DNA from: a virus
IMG/VR virus record: IMGVR_UViG_3300046694_000526
Location: 1 to 23,152 of that record
Direction: 5' to 3' (one strand)
DNA length: 23,152 nt
Positions 8,225 to 16,700 of the stretch are shown here, in pieces; positions within the stretch are counted from its first letter, which is position 1, and every line of letters starts with the position of its first letter. The position numbers and the translations under genes were made by a program. Under the pieces are notes generated by a model. The model worked only from the letters and a program-made list of their open reading frames with translations. It had not been told where the DNA came from and did no database searches.

Positions 8225-8251
8225 AAAAACCGGCCGTTTGGCCGGTTTTTT
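8223..8251. terminator. Strong bidirectional intrinsic terminator
   Basis: Stem ACCGGCC/GGCCGGT (8229-8235 and 8240-8246) with a GTTT loop, preceded by seven A and followed by six T residues, so it works on both strands. It ends the moron transcript and would also stop leftward transcription from the early region before the holin, as the lambda tR' terminator does ahead of the late genes. Confidence 0.85.
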
Positions 8252-8722
8252 GTGCCGCTCTCTGCGGTCGCACCTATCGAAGATGACTACTTTTTACAGG
8301 TCGATTCCGGTGGCAGCAACCCTGTTTTAATGCCACCCGGTGAATAAGTGGGTAACGCAGGGTGAACGCCTAGCGAATGTCGGCGAATACACCTCCCCGG
8401 CATTCTGTTATTGCGGCGTTGTCCCATACGTCCCACTTTTCATAATTGAAGTGGGACACCTGAGAGCGCCTGAATTCGGGGCTTCGCCCCACTATCCTAC
8501 TTATCTTTCTCTTTTCTCGTGTAAAGGAAGAAATTTAAAGAACACGCGTTCGCGCGTAAGCGCGTACTGCTTGCCCGCTACGCTCACACGGGCGGGAGGC
8601 ACTACTAGGCGGGACGGTGGGACAACCCAGCAACGACAAGGCCCGCACCTGTCCCACTGCATCAAAACGCAGCGGGACAAGACGGGCCAGTGGGACAACC
8701 ACAACCGGACGAATACCTTGGG
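8252..8722. repeat. Non-coding region with GTGGGACA repeats and hairpins
   Basis: No convincing gene in 470 bp. G(T/C)GGGAC(A) or its complement occurs at 8421, 8430, 8451, 8609, 8617, 8650, 8672 and 8690. Pairs of copies form inverted repeats: GTCCCACTT/AAGTGGGAC (8430-8438, 8449-8457) and GTCCCACTGC/GCAGCGGGAC (8651-8660, 8669-8678, one wobble on the minus strand). Other hairpins are GGTGGCA/TGCCACC (8309-8315, 8331-8337) and GGGGC/GCCCC (8478-8490). It lies downstream of the primase and Q-like genes and upstream of the terminator at 8223-8251, so it may hold a replication origin or the late promoter leader. I found no convincing sigma70 promoter. Confidence 0.6.
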
Positions 8723-9082
8723 TCACGCAGCCTGCCCCATCATCACGCCGAAGATCTGCAGATGCGCATCATGCAACCGCTGATAGTACGTATCGCGCCC
8801 ACAACCGCAGTGGGCATACCGCAGGCGCATATCCACATCGAGCGTGCAGTAATGCTCACGCACCACCGTCACCAGCTCCGGCGCGAGGTGCTTGGTCACG
8901 ATCAGCTCGATGTCCAGCGAACTCTCCATTGGTGCACGGAAGGCACGCCGCCCCCTGATCAGTTGCCCGTTGCTCTCCATCATCATGGCAACCATATTTC
9001 CCCCGGCCAGCCCCCCTTTCGAATGTTCTGAATGCAGCTCCTGCGCCCACAACCTCAGCAGCGAATCGATCTCCTTAATCAA
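8723..9082 (-). CDS. Candidate late-gene antiterminator (Q-like)
   Basis: A 119-aa protein read from a TTG start at 9080-9082, embedded in the 3' end of the primase gene: TTGATTAA contains both the start and the primase stop. GAGGAG lies 7 nt upstream. The body (IKEIDSLLRLWAQELHSEHSKGG, then ELVTVVREHYC, then YAHCGCGRDTYYQRLHDAHLQIFG) has the length and helical C-terminal helix-turn-helix appearance of phage Q/antitermQ proteins, which let RNA polymerase read through the late terminator. Last gene of the leftward early operon, immediately before the late leader and terminator, as Q is in lambda. The family call is by pattern and position; a generic HTH regulator is the alternative. Confidence 0.5.
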   Translation of the reverse strand: MIKEIDSLLRLWAQELHSEHSKGGLAGGNMVAMMMESNGQLIRGRRAFRAPMESSLDIELIVTKHLAPELVTVVREHYCTLDVDMRLRYAHCGCGRDTYYQRLHDAHLQIFGVMMGQAA

Positions 9083-11291
9083 AGCAAGGCTCCTCAAACT
9101 GAACCCGCTGCAACGCCGAGGCACCGCCCCACCCTGCCGGCTTCTTGTATGCCCAAGGCCGCTGCCCGCTCTTAGCCAATGCCGGCAACCGAACACGCCG
9201 CCAGCCCAACCGGTGCATGATCGCGCCGACGCGCATCTGCTCCGGCTTGCCCCAGTGTCCGAAGTCCAACTTCAACGCACTGGTGAGCACGTCACTGCCG
9301 GTGGTGGTCTCGCCGATCTGCGACTCCTCGAGCCAGGTCAGAATCGGCCCTTCCCATTCATCCACAACGAAGCGCTCGTCCTGCTCCTCGCCGAACATCG
9401 CCGCCTCATCCAGCGTCACCCACCAGAGGTCGCCCGCGTCGTAGCAGAACACCGCCTCGGCCCACAGCTGATCGCGCATCGAGCGCAACAACTCCAGATC
9501 CACCTTGGTACACGCCACCGGCCAGTAACGCCGGTTGCCGGTGGCGTCCTTCAGATACTCGTCTTGGTTGGTCGTACCCACGAAAACACACTGGCGTGGC
9601 ACGTCCATCGTTCTGCGGCCGTAGCTCTCGCGGTAAGTGTCCGTGGACGCCGAAAAGAACTGCTTGGCCTTCGTACTCTCAGCCTTGTTGAAGCTGTCCA
9701 GCTCGCCCAGCTCAACGATCCACTTTCCCCGGATCGCCTGAAAGCCGTCCTTGTCGCCCAGCGCAAACGGCGTGTCCATAAACCACTCGCCACCGAGGAT
9801 GCTCATCGCCGTTGACTTACCGGCGCCCTGCGCACCTTCAAGGATCATCACCGAGTCAGCCTTGCAGCCGGGCTTCATCACCCGAGCAACGGCCGACAAC
9901 ATCCAGCGCTTACCGACCTTCGACGAGTAGTCGGTGGCCTTAACGCCCATGACATCGGTAAGCCAGCTTTCAAGCCGGGGCACTTGATCCCACTGCAGCT
10001 TGCGCAAGTACTGCCGCACAGGATGAAACGCATGGTCATGCGCAACCACACTCACCGCCTCGATCACATGCGAAGCTTTAACCCGCAAGTTGTACTGCTG
10101 CGCGAGCCACTTCATCACCCGCACATCATCAATGTCCGCCCAATCGCCCGTGCCGCCGCCATAAGGCGCCGCACGCAGCTTCACGATCTTCGAACTGAAT
10201 GCGCTGTAGCTGATCACGCCGGCCCAACGCTCATCGTTGGCCAGGATCAACTCGACGTTCTGCATATGCGCGATCAACGCACCGCTTTCGCTACGGGCGA
10301 GCATGTCCTTCCAGCCACCAGCGGCCGGGGGTTTGACCACCGCCAACACCTGACGGCGCACCGCCTCCAAGCCTTCCGCGACATGCAGATCATTGAAGTC
10401 GGTCCACTTAGCTTCCCGCTCGCTGGAAAAGATCGGCGCAACCACCTGGCCACCGACAATTAGCGCCGCGTTGTTTGCTTTCTCTTCACCGGGATTCCAC
10501 GTGTCACCATTCGGCTTCGTGGTCTTCCAGTCATCGTCCCGGCAGATGATCAGCGGACAACCGGCGAAACGCTCGCGCATGGCCTTGCAAACCACCAGCA
10601 AATTGCCCGCATCAAACGCAACGGCCACGGTCAATGACGTGGCCATATGCAGACTTGCGCCGGTCGCGTAGCCCTCACACACCAGCACCGGCTCGCCCGG
10701 ATCCGGGTGCGGCCCGATCAGATGGAAAGCACCTTCCTTCGACATGCCGTAAGGCCAATAGGACTTGTCCCGCCCGGTGTCCTCTTGCTTGGTCGGGAAC
10801 ACCACCTGCAGTCCCACAATCTCGTCACGCACGTTGTTCATTGGTACCAAAAACGCCCCGGTACGCGGCGCATACCGAACGCCGAAGCCGACAATCTGCT
10901 TGCGATCCAGATAGTCGCTACGGCCCTTCTCCGGCATGCGCTTAAACATACCCGCCGCACGCTTCGCCGCACGACGTGCCGCGTTGGCCGAGATCTCAGC
11001 CGCGCGCCGTTTGGCCTCTTCCTGTCGAGCGCGCATAACTTCGCGTTCTTCAGGCGACATGCGCCCGGCCTTGACCTTGATCTTCTGCGACTCGCCAGAA
11101 CGCCAGTCACCGAACGCACCGAAGATCAGCGTCTCGCCCTTCTCGGTGCGCTGCTCATGAACGACATACCAACCGTTCTTTTCCTTGCCCTTGTCTTGCG
11201 TCGTCTTGCAGCGGGTCAGCTTGCCGAACACCAAAGGCTGCGCAGGCTCAAGGCCGTAATCAGCGAATTGCCCCAACACTTCATCGAGCAT
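9075..11291 (-). CDS. Primase-helicase: TOPRIM domain plus VirE/VapE-type ATPase
   Basis: A 738-aa replication protein. The N-terminal part is lysine/arginine-rich with a helical stretch at about 78-118. A TOPRIM-like domain follows: VLVCEGYATGASL with Glu206, AFDAGNLL, and CPLIICRDDDW with Asp252-254. The C-terminal half is a virulence-associated-E (VapE) type ATPase: LEGAQGAGKSTAM is the Walker A near residue 487, WIVELGELDSF a likely Walker B, and CVFVGTTNQDEYLKDATGNRRYWPV a sensor-like segment typical of this family. It would prime and unwind DNA at the phage origin. GGAGG lies 6 nt before the ATG, and it overlaps the stop of the upstream zinc-finger gene by 11 nt. Confidence 0.9.
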   Translation of the reverse strand: MLDEVLGQFADYGLEPAQPLVFGKLTRCKTTQDKGKEKNGWYVVHEQRTEKGETLIFGAFGDWRSGESQKIKVKAGRMSPEEREVMRARQEEAKRRAAEISANAARRAAKRAAGMFKRMPEKGRSDYLDRKQIVGFGVRYAPRTGAFLVPMNNVRDEIVGLQVVFPTKQEDTGRDKSYWPYGMSKEGAFHLIGPHPDPGEPVLVCEGYATGASLHMATSLTVAVAFDAGNLLVVCKAMRERFAGCPLIICRDDDWKTTKPNGDTWNPGEEKANNAALIVGGQVVAPIFSSEREAKWTDFNDLHVAEGLEAVRRQVLAVVKPPAAGGWKDMLARSESGALIAHMQNVELILANDERWAGVISYSAFSSKIVKLRAAPYGGGTGDWADIDDVRVMKWLAQQYNLRVKASHVIEAVSVVAHDHAFHPVRQYLRKLQWDQVPRLESWLTDVMGVKATDYSSKVGKRWMLSAVARVMKPGCKADSVMILEGAQGAGKSTAMSILGGEWFMDTPFALGDKDGFQAIRGKWIVELGELDSFNKAESTKAKQFFSASTDTYRESYGRRTMDVPRQCVFVGTTNQDEYLKDATGNRRYWPVACTKVDLELLRSMRDQLWAEAVFCYDAGDLWWVTLDEAAMFGEEQDERFVVDEWEGPILTWLEESQIGETTTGSDVLTSALKLDFGHWGKPEQMRVGAIMHRLGWRRVRLPALAKSGQRPWAYKKPAGWGGASALQRVQFEEPCFD

Positions 11292-11508
11292 GGATGGCCT
11301 CCATGATCTCCTCGACCTCCTGGCAGCTCACGCATTGCGTGCAGCCAGGAACAGCTAAACGCCGGCCCTCGGGAATTGGGCTGTCGCAGTTTTCACAGAA
11401 TAGAAACGAATGCGCCGCCAAAGCAGGTTTAGCGGCGTTGCGTGCAGCGAGCGCCTGATCGATACGCTCTTGCACCAGGTCATTTGCAAAGTCAGCGATG
11501 TCAGCCAC
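11281..11508 (-). CDS. DksA/TraR-type C4 zinc-finger protein
   Basis: A 75-aa protein starting at a GTG (11506-11508) that overlaps the upstream gene's stop by 8 nt; GGGGTG lies 6 nt before it. The N-terminal helix (MADIADFANDLVQERIDQALAAR) is followed by FCENCDSPIPEGRRLAVPG and CTQCVSC, giving the CxxC-x17-CxxC zinc finger of the TraR/DksA family, including the conserved CxxC-xxPIPxxR pattern. Small phage and plasmid TraR-like proteins bind the RNA polymerase secondary channel and alter promoter use without ppGpp. A longer ATG-started reading frame exists upstream but would run through most of the cII-like gene and is rejected. Confidence 0.82.
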   Translation of the reverse strand: MADIADFANDLVQERIDQALAARNAAKPALAAHSFLFCENCDSPIPEGRRLAVPGCTQCVSCQEVEEIMEAIHAR

Positions 11509-12019
11509 GATCAACACCCCGCGTCGTCTGGTTGACATATGTGGCGCGGTTGAACAACCCCAGCAACCCCTGAATCCCACGAAACACCTGCAGGCGAATC
11601 GCGGCGAGTTCCTCATCGGAAACAACCCCGTCGCCAATGCTCTTGGCCCAGGTATCCGCCAGATCCGCCACCTGCCGGAAGTATTCGGCAATACCGGTGG
11701 TCAACGTCTCGGGCATGTCGTTGGTGTATGCCTCAGCCAGCTCCTGCCAAGTCGTGTCACCGACCAAGGCATGCACTGCATCCAGAATGCGGCGATCCTT
11801 GGTCAGCTCCAGAATCTCGCCGAACTCTTGAATATTCACCGTGTGGCTTGGGTGGGTTGGGGACAGCTTGTGCTGCAGCGTGGTCGCATTTCGGCCGGTG
11901 GTGGCGGCAATGGCTGCGGCGCCGCCGGGGTAGTCCCGAGCGGCATGGTAAAGCGCGAGATCGAGCGGCAAAACTTCCCGCTGCGCCCGCTCAACAGAAT
12001 TCAGAGCGATACGGCTCAT
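11501..12019 (-). CDS. Phage CII-like regulatory protein
   Basis: A 172-aa protein. The N-terminal part (PLDLALYHAARDYPGGAAAIAATTGRNATTLQHKLSPTHPSHTVNIQEFGEILELTKDRRILDAVHALVG) is characteristic of the phage regulatory CII family found in P2-like and Pseudomonas phages: an HTH domain that counts in regulating early or replication genes. The remaining C-terminal part is helical. The ATG at 12019 (MSRIALNSVERAQREV) has AAGGA about 8 nt upstream; the further upstream ATG is rejected because it would run through the structured non-coding segment. Second gene of the leftward operon after the cro-like gene. Confidence 0.8.
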   Translation of the reverse strand: MSRIALNSVERAQREVLPLDLALYHAARDYPGGAAAIAATTGRNATTLQHKLSPTHPSHTVNIQEFGEILELTKDRRILDAVHALVGDTTWQELAEAYTNDMPETLTTGIAEYFRQVADLADTWAKSIGDGVVSDEELAAIRLQVFRGIQGLLGLFNRATYVNQTTRGVDRG

Positions 12020-12125
12020 GGCATTAATCCTTGTAAGTTGCCAGTGCCGCGCGACATGCAGTGGTGATACATTTGCCGCGTGGCTTGAAAGGGCCCAAAC
12101 GCCGGCTAGATCTTCGGGATCGATA

Positions 12126-12346
12126 CCGGCACCGTGCCGGGGCGAGCAATCCATTGCTCACCCCTGGCGCAACAGCTGCCAAATCTGTGGTGGAAGAGGC
12201 AGCAACACCAAGGCTTCCGAGCCTTGGAAAAGCGCGATAAAGAGAGGTGGTTGCATGTGGTGTGCCCGCCTATCTTTATCGCGACCCGACAGCGCTGTGG
12301 TGGTGCGTGCCGGGAGGAACTGGGCGACCTTTGGGTCGCCTTTTTT
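12126..12346 (+). ncRNA. Candidate structured RNA between cro and cII, with intrinsic terminator
   Basis: Five dyads in 220 bp: CCGGCAC/GTGCCGG (12126-12140), GAGCAAT/ATTGCTC (12144-12159), CCAAGGCT-TCCG-AGCCTTGG (12208-12227), a perfect 10-bp stem CGCGATAAAG/CTTTATCGCG (12233-12242 and 12274-12283) enclosing an AGGTGG/CCGCCT inner stem, and GGCGACC-TTTG-GGTCGCC with six T residues (12323-12346). The U-tract is on the plus strand only, so the transcript should run rightward, antisense to the cII leader and convergent with cro. A weak promoter candidate is TTGAAA-N16-TAGATC (12085-12112). Reminiscent of phage antisense regulators such as oop or C4; family not established. The open frames here look non-coding. 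Confidence 0.5.
12322..12346 (+). terminator. Intrinsic terminator, plus strand, between cro 3' end and cII leader
   Basis: Stem GGCGACC/GGTCGCC (12323-12329, 12334-12340) with a TTTG loop followed by TTTTTT at 12341-12346. No U-tract exists on the minus strand, so it does not terminate the cro-cII transcript. It therefore implies a rightward transcript, the structured RNA above. Confidence 0.75.
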
Positions 12347-12350
12347 CTGA

Positions 12351-12611
12351 CTAAGCTGCAGCTTTTTGCGGAGCTGAAGCGTTCAACAGCCAAGCGGCCT
12401 GGAACGCATTACCTTTTTGCTTCGCAGCAGTCGCCAACAGTTCAGCGTATTTAGTTTCACCTGTGTAATCCGTTCGCGGCAGGCATGCTGCGCGACGCCA
12501 TTTGTTAAGTGCCTGACAGCTTCTATTGCATACCTTTGCTGCGGCTCCGATGCCACCGACGGCTTCAAAAGCAAATGCGATAGCGCTGGGAAAATCTGCG
12601 TGGTCCAACAT
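12351..12611 (-). CDS. Cro/YdaS-like DNA-binding regulator
   Basis: An 86-aa protein divergent from cI. FPSAIAFAFEAVGGIGAAAKVCNRSCQALNKWRRAACLPRTDYTGETKYAELLATAA is the YdaS/Cro-type HTH pattern (AxxxGGxxAxAxxxxxSxQAxxKWRRxxxLPxTxYTGE). The ATG at 12611 (MLDHADF) leaves the usual number of residues before the HTH and has GGTG 5 nt upstream; an ATG at 12623 would add four residues. A promoter with -10 TATAAC (12649-12644) sits between two operator-like dyads. It should compete with CI and start the lytic programme. Confidence 0.8.
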   Translation of the reverse strand: MLDHADFPSAIAFAFEAVGGIGAAAKVCNRSCQALNKWRRAACLPRTDYTGETKYAELLATAAKQKGNAFQAAWLLNASAPQKAAA

Positions 12612-12626
12612 GACAACACCCATTTT

Positions 12627-12700
12627 ATCAACTCGTGGTTGATGTTATAGATCAACTGACTGTTGCGCAACCTTTGTGAGACGCTCAACCTATGGTTGAT
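12627..12700. promoter_or_regulatory. OR-like operator region: three 17-bp dyads and the cro promoter
   Basis: Three sites fit (A/C)TCAAC-N5-GTTGAT: ATCAAC-N5-GTTGAT at 12627-12643 (perfect), ATCAAC-N5-GTTGCG at 12651-12667, and CTCAAC-N5-GTTGAT at 12684-12700. A leftward -10 TATAAC (12649-12644) lies between the first two; GGTTGC sits 17 bp upstream of it as a possible -35. Binding at the first two sites would block cro. The third covers the cI start codon (12692-12694) and could provide autoregulation. Confidence 0.72.
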
Positions 12701-13423
12701 AAAAACTCTCTACGCGCAGCTTTTAGCGAGCGCTTACACGAAGCCCTTAACGATGCTGGCGTCCGCGCTAGAGGTCGAGGGGTAGACATCCATCGCCAAC
12801 TCAAGTCCTTTGGAGTCGAAAAAACGACTCAAGCGATCAGCAAATGGCTAAATGGTGAATCCATAGCGGAGGCCGATAGCATGGCAGCGCTATGCCATTG
12901 GCTCAAAGTACGCCGCGAGTGGCTGGAATATGGAGTGCTACCCAAGGAACAATCTATCGAAACTGCTATTCACAACAAAGCGGGTGGAATCGATCACAAC
13001 GTGAGTAGCATTTACAACCGTTTTGGAAAAGTGCCTTTAATTTCCTGGGTTCAGGCTGGGGCTTGGTGCGAGGCAGTTTTCAATACAGATTCACATGACG
13101 CAGAAATGTGGCTTTCATGTCCTGTTAGCATAAGCAAAAACGGATATGCCCTAAAAGTGGTTGGTGACTCAATGACGAATCCATCTTCTGGAAGAAGTTA
13201 CCCAGCTGGTTGCATTATCTTTGTAGATCCCGAAGCAGAGTGCCGTACGGGCGACAGAGTAATTGCAAGACTGTCCCGCACTAATGAAGTAACGTTTAAG
13301 GTGCTAGTAGAAGATGCAGGGCGCCAATATCTACGCCCCATCAACCCACAGTACCCTGTTATTGCTATTACCGAAGAAACACACATTTGTGGAAAAGTAG
13401 TTGGATCATTTACATTTGAATAA
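12692..13423 (+). CDS. CI-type repressor with S24/LexA-like self-cleavage domain
   Basis: A 243-aa repressor. The N-terminal HTH lies around residues 32-58 (VDIHRQLKSFGVEKTTQAISKWLNGE). The C-terminal LexA/S24 domain has an Ala122-Gly123 cleavage site (WVQAGAW), the nucleophile Ser160 (VVGDSMTNPS) and the Lys203 general base (VTFKVLV), all present, so RecA-stimulated autocleavage and SOS induction are expected. The ribosome-binding site is weak. It would hold the prophage silent by binding the dyads on its left and, by the same half-sites, the palindrome at 17105-17149. Two further genes follow in the same direction with 13-nt gaps, so cI probably heads a three-gene lysogenic operon. Confidence 0.93.
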   Translation: MVDKNSLRAAFSERLHEALNDAGVRARGRGVDIHRQLKSFGVEKTTQAISKWLNGESIAEADSMAALCHWLKVRREWLEYGVLPKEQSIETAIHNKAGGIDHNVSSIYNRFGKVPLISWVQAGAWCEAVFNTDSHDAEMWLSCPVSISKNGYALKVVGDSMTNPSSGRSYPAGCIIFVDPEAECRTGDRVIARLSRTNEVTFKVLVEDAGRQYLRPINPQYPVIAITEETHICGKVVGSFTFE

Positions 13424-13436
13424 AAAGGAATAAAAC

Positions 13437-13754
13437 ATGGACGCACTAGCTTTATCTATTTTAACATCCGCCACTTACGACCTGTTGAAAACAGCAACAA
13501 AATTCACGGCAAAAACAATTAAATCCGAATTAAAGAAATGGATTTTGGATGATGATACCGCTGAAAAGATTGTCAGTGAGCTAGATTCACTGCAACTGAC
13601 TGATCAGATGAGCGAAAAAGCGATCAAGGAACGAATTGAAAATACAAACATACCTAAATTGCTGGAAAATCTTCAACCATCACTTCAGACCACGAACATC
13701 ACCCAAACGCATTATGGCTCCGGTGACAATGTAGGTGGCAACAAGAACTGTTAA
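13437..13754 (+). CDS. Small helical protein, first accessory gene of the cI operon
   Basis: A 105-aa protein with no recognised enzyme motif. Residues 1-85 are predicted helical by inspection, with a hydrophobic start (MDALALSILTSATYDLLK) then charged amphipathic helices (IKSELKKWILDDDTAEKIVSEL). The tail carries ITQTHYGSGDNVGGNKN, nearly the same as a segment at the N-terminus of the next protein (IIQNHYGAGDNVGTK). AAGGAA lies about 7 nt before the ATG, 13 nt after the cI stop. The shared tail motif suggests the two products contact the same partner or each other, with this one as adaptor or regulator. It sits at the start of a strongly AT-rich segment unlike the surrounding phage DNA. Confidence 0.78.
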   Translation: MDALALSILTSATYDLLKTATKFTAKTIKSELKKWILDDDTAEKIVSELDSLQLTDQMSEKAIKERIENTNIPKLLENLQPSLQTTNITQTHYGSGDNVGGNKNC

Positions 13755-13767
13755 GGGAATTCAGTAC

Positions 13768-16700
13768 ATGGATAGTTCTAATACGGTCGACATCATACAA
13801 AACCACTACGGTGCTGGCGACAACGTCGGGACCAAGTATTATCAAGCATTTCAAACATTAACACCCCAACACCTTGTAAAACCAGTCGGTATGGTTTTCT
13901 CGAGCATCAGAGACAAAGACAATGCCAAGGCTCTGATACAGTTGGAAATCATACAAAGTACAGAAAATCTTGATGACCGTGCTAGATCTATTCTGAGAAT
14001 TCTTTCCATACATTTGGGTCTAGCCGACTCAGCTTCAGCCGACAATTATCCAGCTTTAATCAATTTTTTGTCGTCTGCAAGCTCCGATTTAGAATTCGAT
14101 ATTTGTTTAGCTGCGTTACTTCGTTTAGATCTAAAAAATGGAAAAACCGCAGATGCTGCCGAAAGGTATAAGCTGGCAGAAAAAATTGGCGAATACTCGA
14201 AAGAGATATTCTACGAACTAATAGCTGATTCCGACACCCTTGAGACTGAATTTAATCAAAAAAAACTGTTGATGAAAGAGGGCGAATTCAGCGGAATTAT
14301 ATTAGGCGCCATTCGGGTAGAAAATCATCAGTTACTCAGCTTGGCAACAACTCGACTAAGCGAAACATTCCCATCTTACAACAGCCATGCCTACTCTTTA
14401 ATTTGTGAAACCCTCAAAATAAATCCTGAGCTTTCCGAAAACCAAAGCTACTTCATATCAAGAACCACAAAAGAAAAAATTGATAAAATATTATTACAAA
14501 CAGAGAAACTCATATCTGAATCAAGGGGAAAAGACCCTCGATTATTTGATATAGCAGTGTCCCTTTTACAATATACGGGATGGAGCTACCCATCGGTTAC
14601 TGATACCTGTTGGGCTTATGTAAGTGAATTTGAAAAAAAATATCCCGAATACGCAACACGACTCCATATTGCCTACAACGAAGACTTCAGCAACGCACCT
14701 GACGTTCTAAAAAAAATTGGCCAAGCCAAATCAAATAGTTATAATCGCCAAGAAATCGCAAAGACAATAATAAACAGTCAAAATATTGATTCAGATACTT
14801 TCCCGCTTCTATTTGAAACTTTAACACCAGCGGAAATGCGCCAATGGTTAAGAGCGGGCGGTAAATTCTCGATTAACGATAATTTCGAACGCAGTTTCAT
14901 TGAGTTATTACTGTATTCCTCTGCGATAACGAGCAAAGAAGAGAAACTCGCGATTGAAGAGCTACGAGTACGATGCAAGGAATTTGTTGATCTACATATA
15001 GATCTTATAAAAAAAATAAATCAGCATCTTTTGCTTCGACTCTGCACCAACCTCGACAAACTTAAATTACCATCAATATGCTGCGCAATACTTAAACCTT
15101 TACTACCCGCACAGGATTTATGGGTTTCTCCCGTACTGACAATTTATCTTAAATCACTTTTAGATACTCATCAGCTAATCACTCTTGAGTCTATATTATC
15201 AAATCTGCACCCAGATGAGTGGAATGCCACGGTTTGGCAAATTAAGGCGATGGCTCATGAGCAAGCCGGCGATTTGCACGGATCATTGAAAGCGGCAGAA
15301 CAAATGTCTGCGTTGGCTCACGGCGATTTGGCCGCAACAAGTTACTATGCTCACTTGGTAAAAAAAAGCGGCGCGACTGACTTGGAAGTCAGTGAAATAT
15401 TCAAATCTATCCCAGACAGCTCTCTTGCTTATTTTTCTAACGAGGCAGTTCGCGCCGTTCTACTTATTGCTAACTTCCAAAGTTTTCAGCGTGCAGAGAA
15501 AATCCTGCTTAATTGGTTCACGCACAACCCTAGCAGCTGCGCAACGGCTATAACACACTTTCACTTCAACCTTATTGAACGTGAAAACTTGATTACCTCC
15601 CCTAAACTTGAGCAGTATATTGGCGGCTTCAAATACTCAAAAGAAGGCGAAGAATTTACCAAGCTCGCAGTAAAAAACAAACCTAACGACAACGACTTTG
15701 TATTAGATTCCGACTCTCCTTTAGCCAAACTTCTAGCCACGATGAACATTGGCGAGACTACAACTCATAACATGCAGGACGTTACACTATTAGAAAAATT
15801 AGATCCATATACTACAATATTTAGATTAGCATTGAAAATTCGCGATTTAAATAATGATGGTTCGGACGTGTTTTCCGTTTTACATGTGCCAGAGGACCCT
15901 GAGGACTTAGTAGAGGTTCTTAAACGAAAACTGGGAGAGAACAGAGTTCAACAAGAGGAACGCCATAACATCGTAGCAGATGCAACACTCCCTATTTTTT
16001 TTAAGGGCCACAACTTAAATGGGGGAAACTCAATAAAAGCAGCACTTGAACAACTCACAAACAGATCATCATCGAAGCTGAATCTTCCGAACTTTGGAAT
16101 TCAAAACCCTGGCACCGCATTAATTGATCCATATACTGCATGCTATCTTGGCTTAACAGGTTTGGCGTACAGCATCGCAAATCACCCTACAAAATTCCAA
16201 ATAACTGCGGAAACTCGGGCAGCAATTCATAACTGGCTATCCGAGGTACGAAGTCCTTCTTACATGACAATAGGCACCAATGAGCACGGCCAGCTCATTA
16301 GAACCACCGGCGAGGACATAGCAAAACAATTTAAACAGTTGATGGACGGATTACAGATCATATTAGATTCTACTGACACAGTGTATCCTCGGCTCTACAA
16401 TCTTCCCGAGCAATTAATTCAGTTCGAGCATTTTTTTGACATTGCTACATTTTCCACTATCAAGTCATCCTTAGCCAATAACACTCCATGGCTTTGCATT
16501 GATGAAACTTTCGCGTACCTGCTTAACTCTTTGAACTACCCATTGATGCCCGCCTACAGTTCTTTTACAGAAATGGGCTCAGAACTTGACTACACTCAGA
16601 AATCTCCTGGATTATTATTACATGCAATTAATTCTACCCCCTACGCACTGACCTTCAGGGATTTATTACTACTTACGACTGAAGAAAATGCCAATGCAGA

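Noticed and set aside
8421-8697. CRISPR-like array from the GTGGGACA repeats
   Set aside because: Repeats are only 7-8 bp, irregularly spaced and in both orientations, unlike a CRISPR array.
8340-8783. Plus-strand 147-codon open frame in the repeat region
   Set aside because: Composition is irregular, rich in Thr/Arg/Cys with no domain, no ribosome site, and it runs through the hairpins and into the Q-like gene on the other strand.
12018-12350. Plus-strand 110-codon frame between cro and cII
   Set aside because: It coincides with stacked hairpins and ends at the terminator T-tract; the sequence has no protein-like pattern, so a structured RNA explains it better.
13735-13767. GTG start 11 codons upstream for the 1107-aa protein
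   Set aside because: It overlaps the previous gene and has no ribosome site; the ATG at 13768 has AGGGA at good distance.
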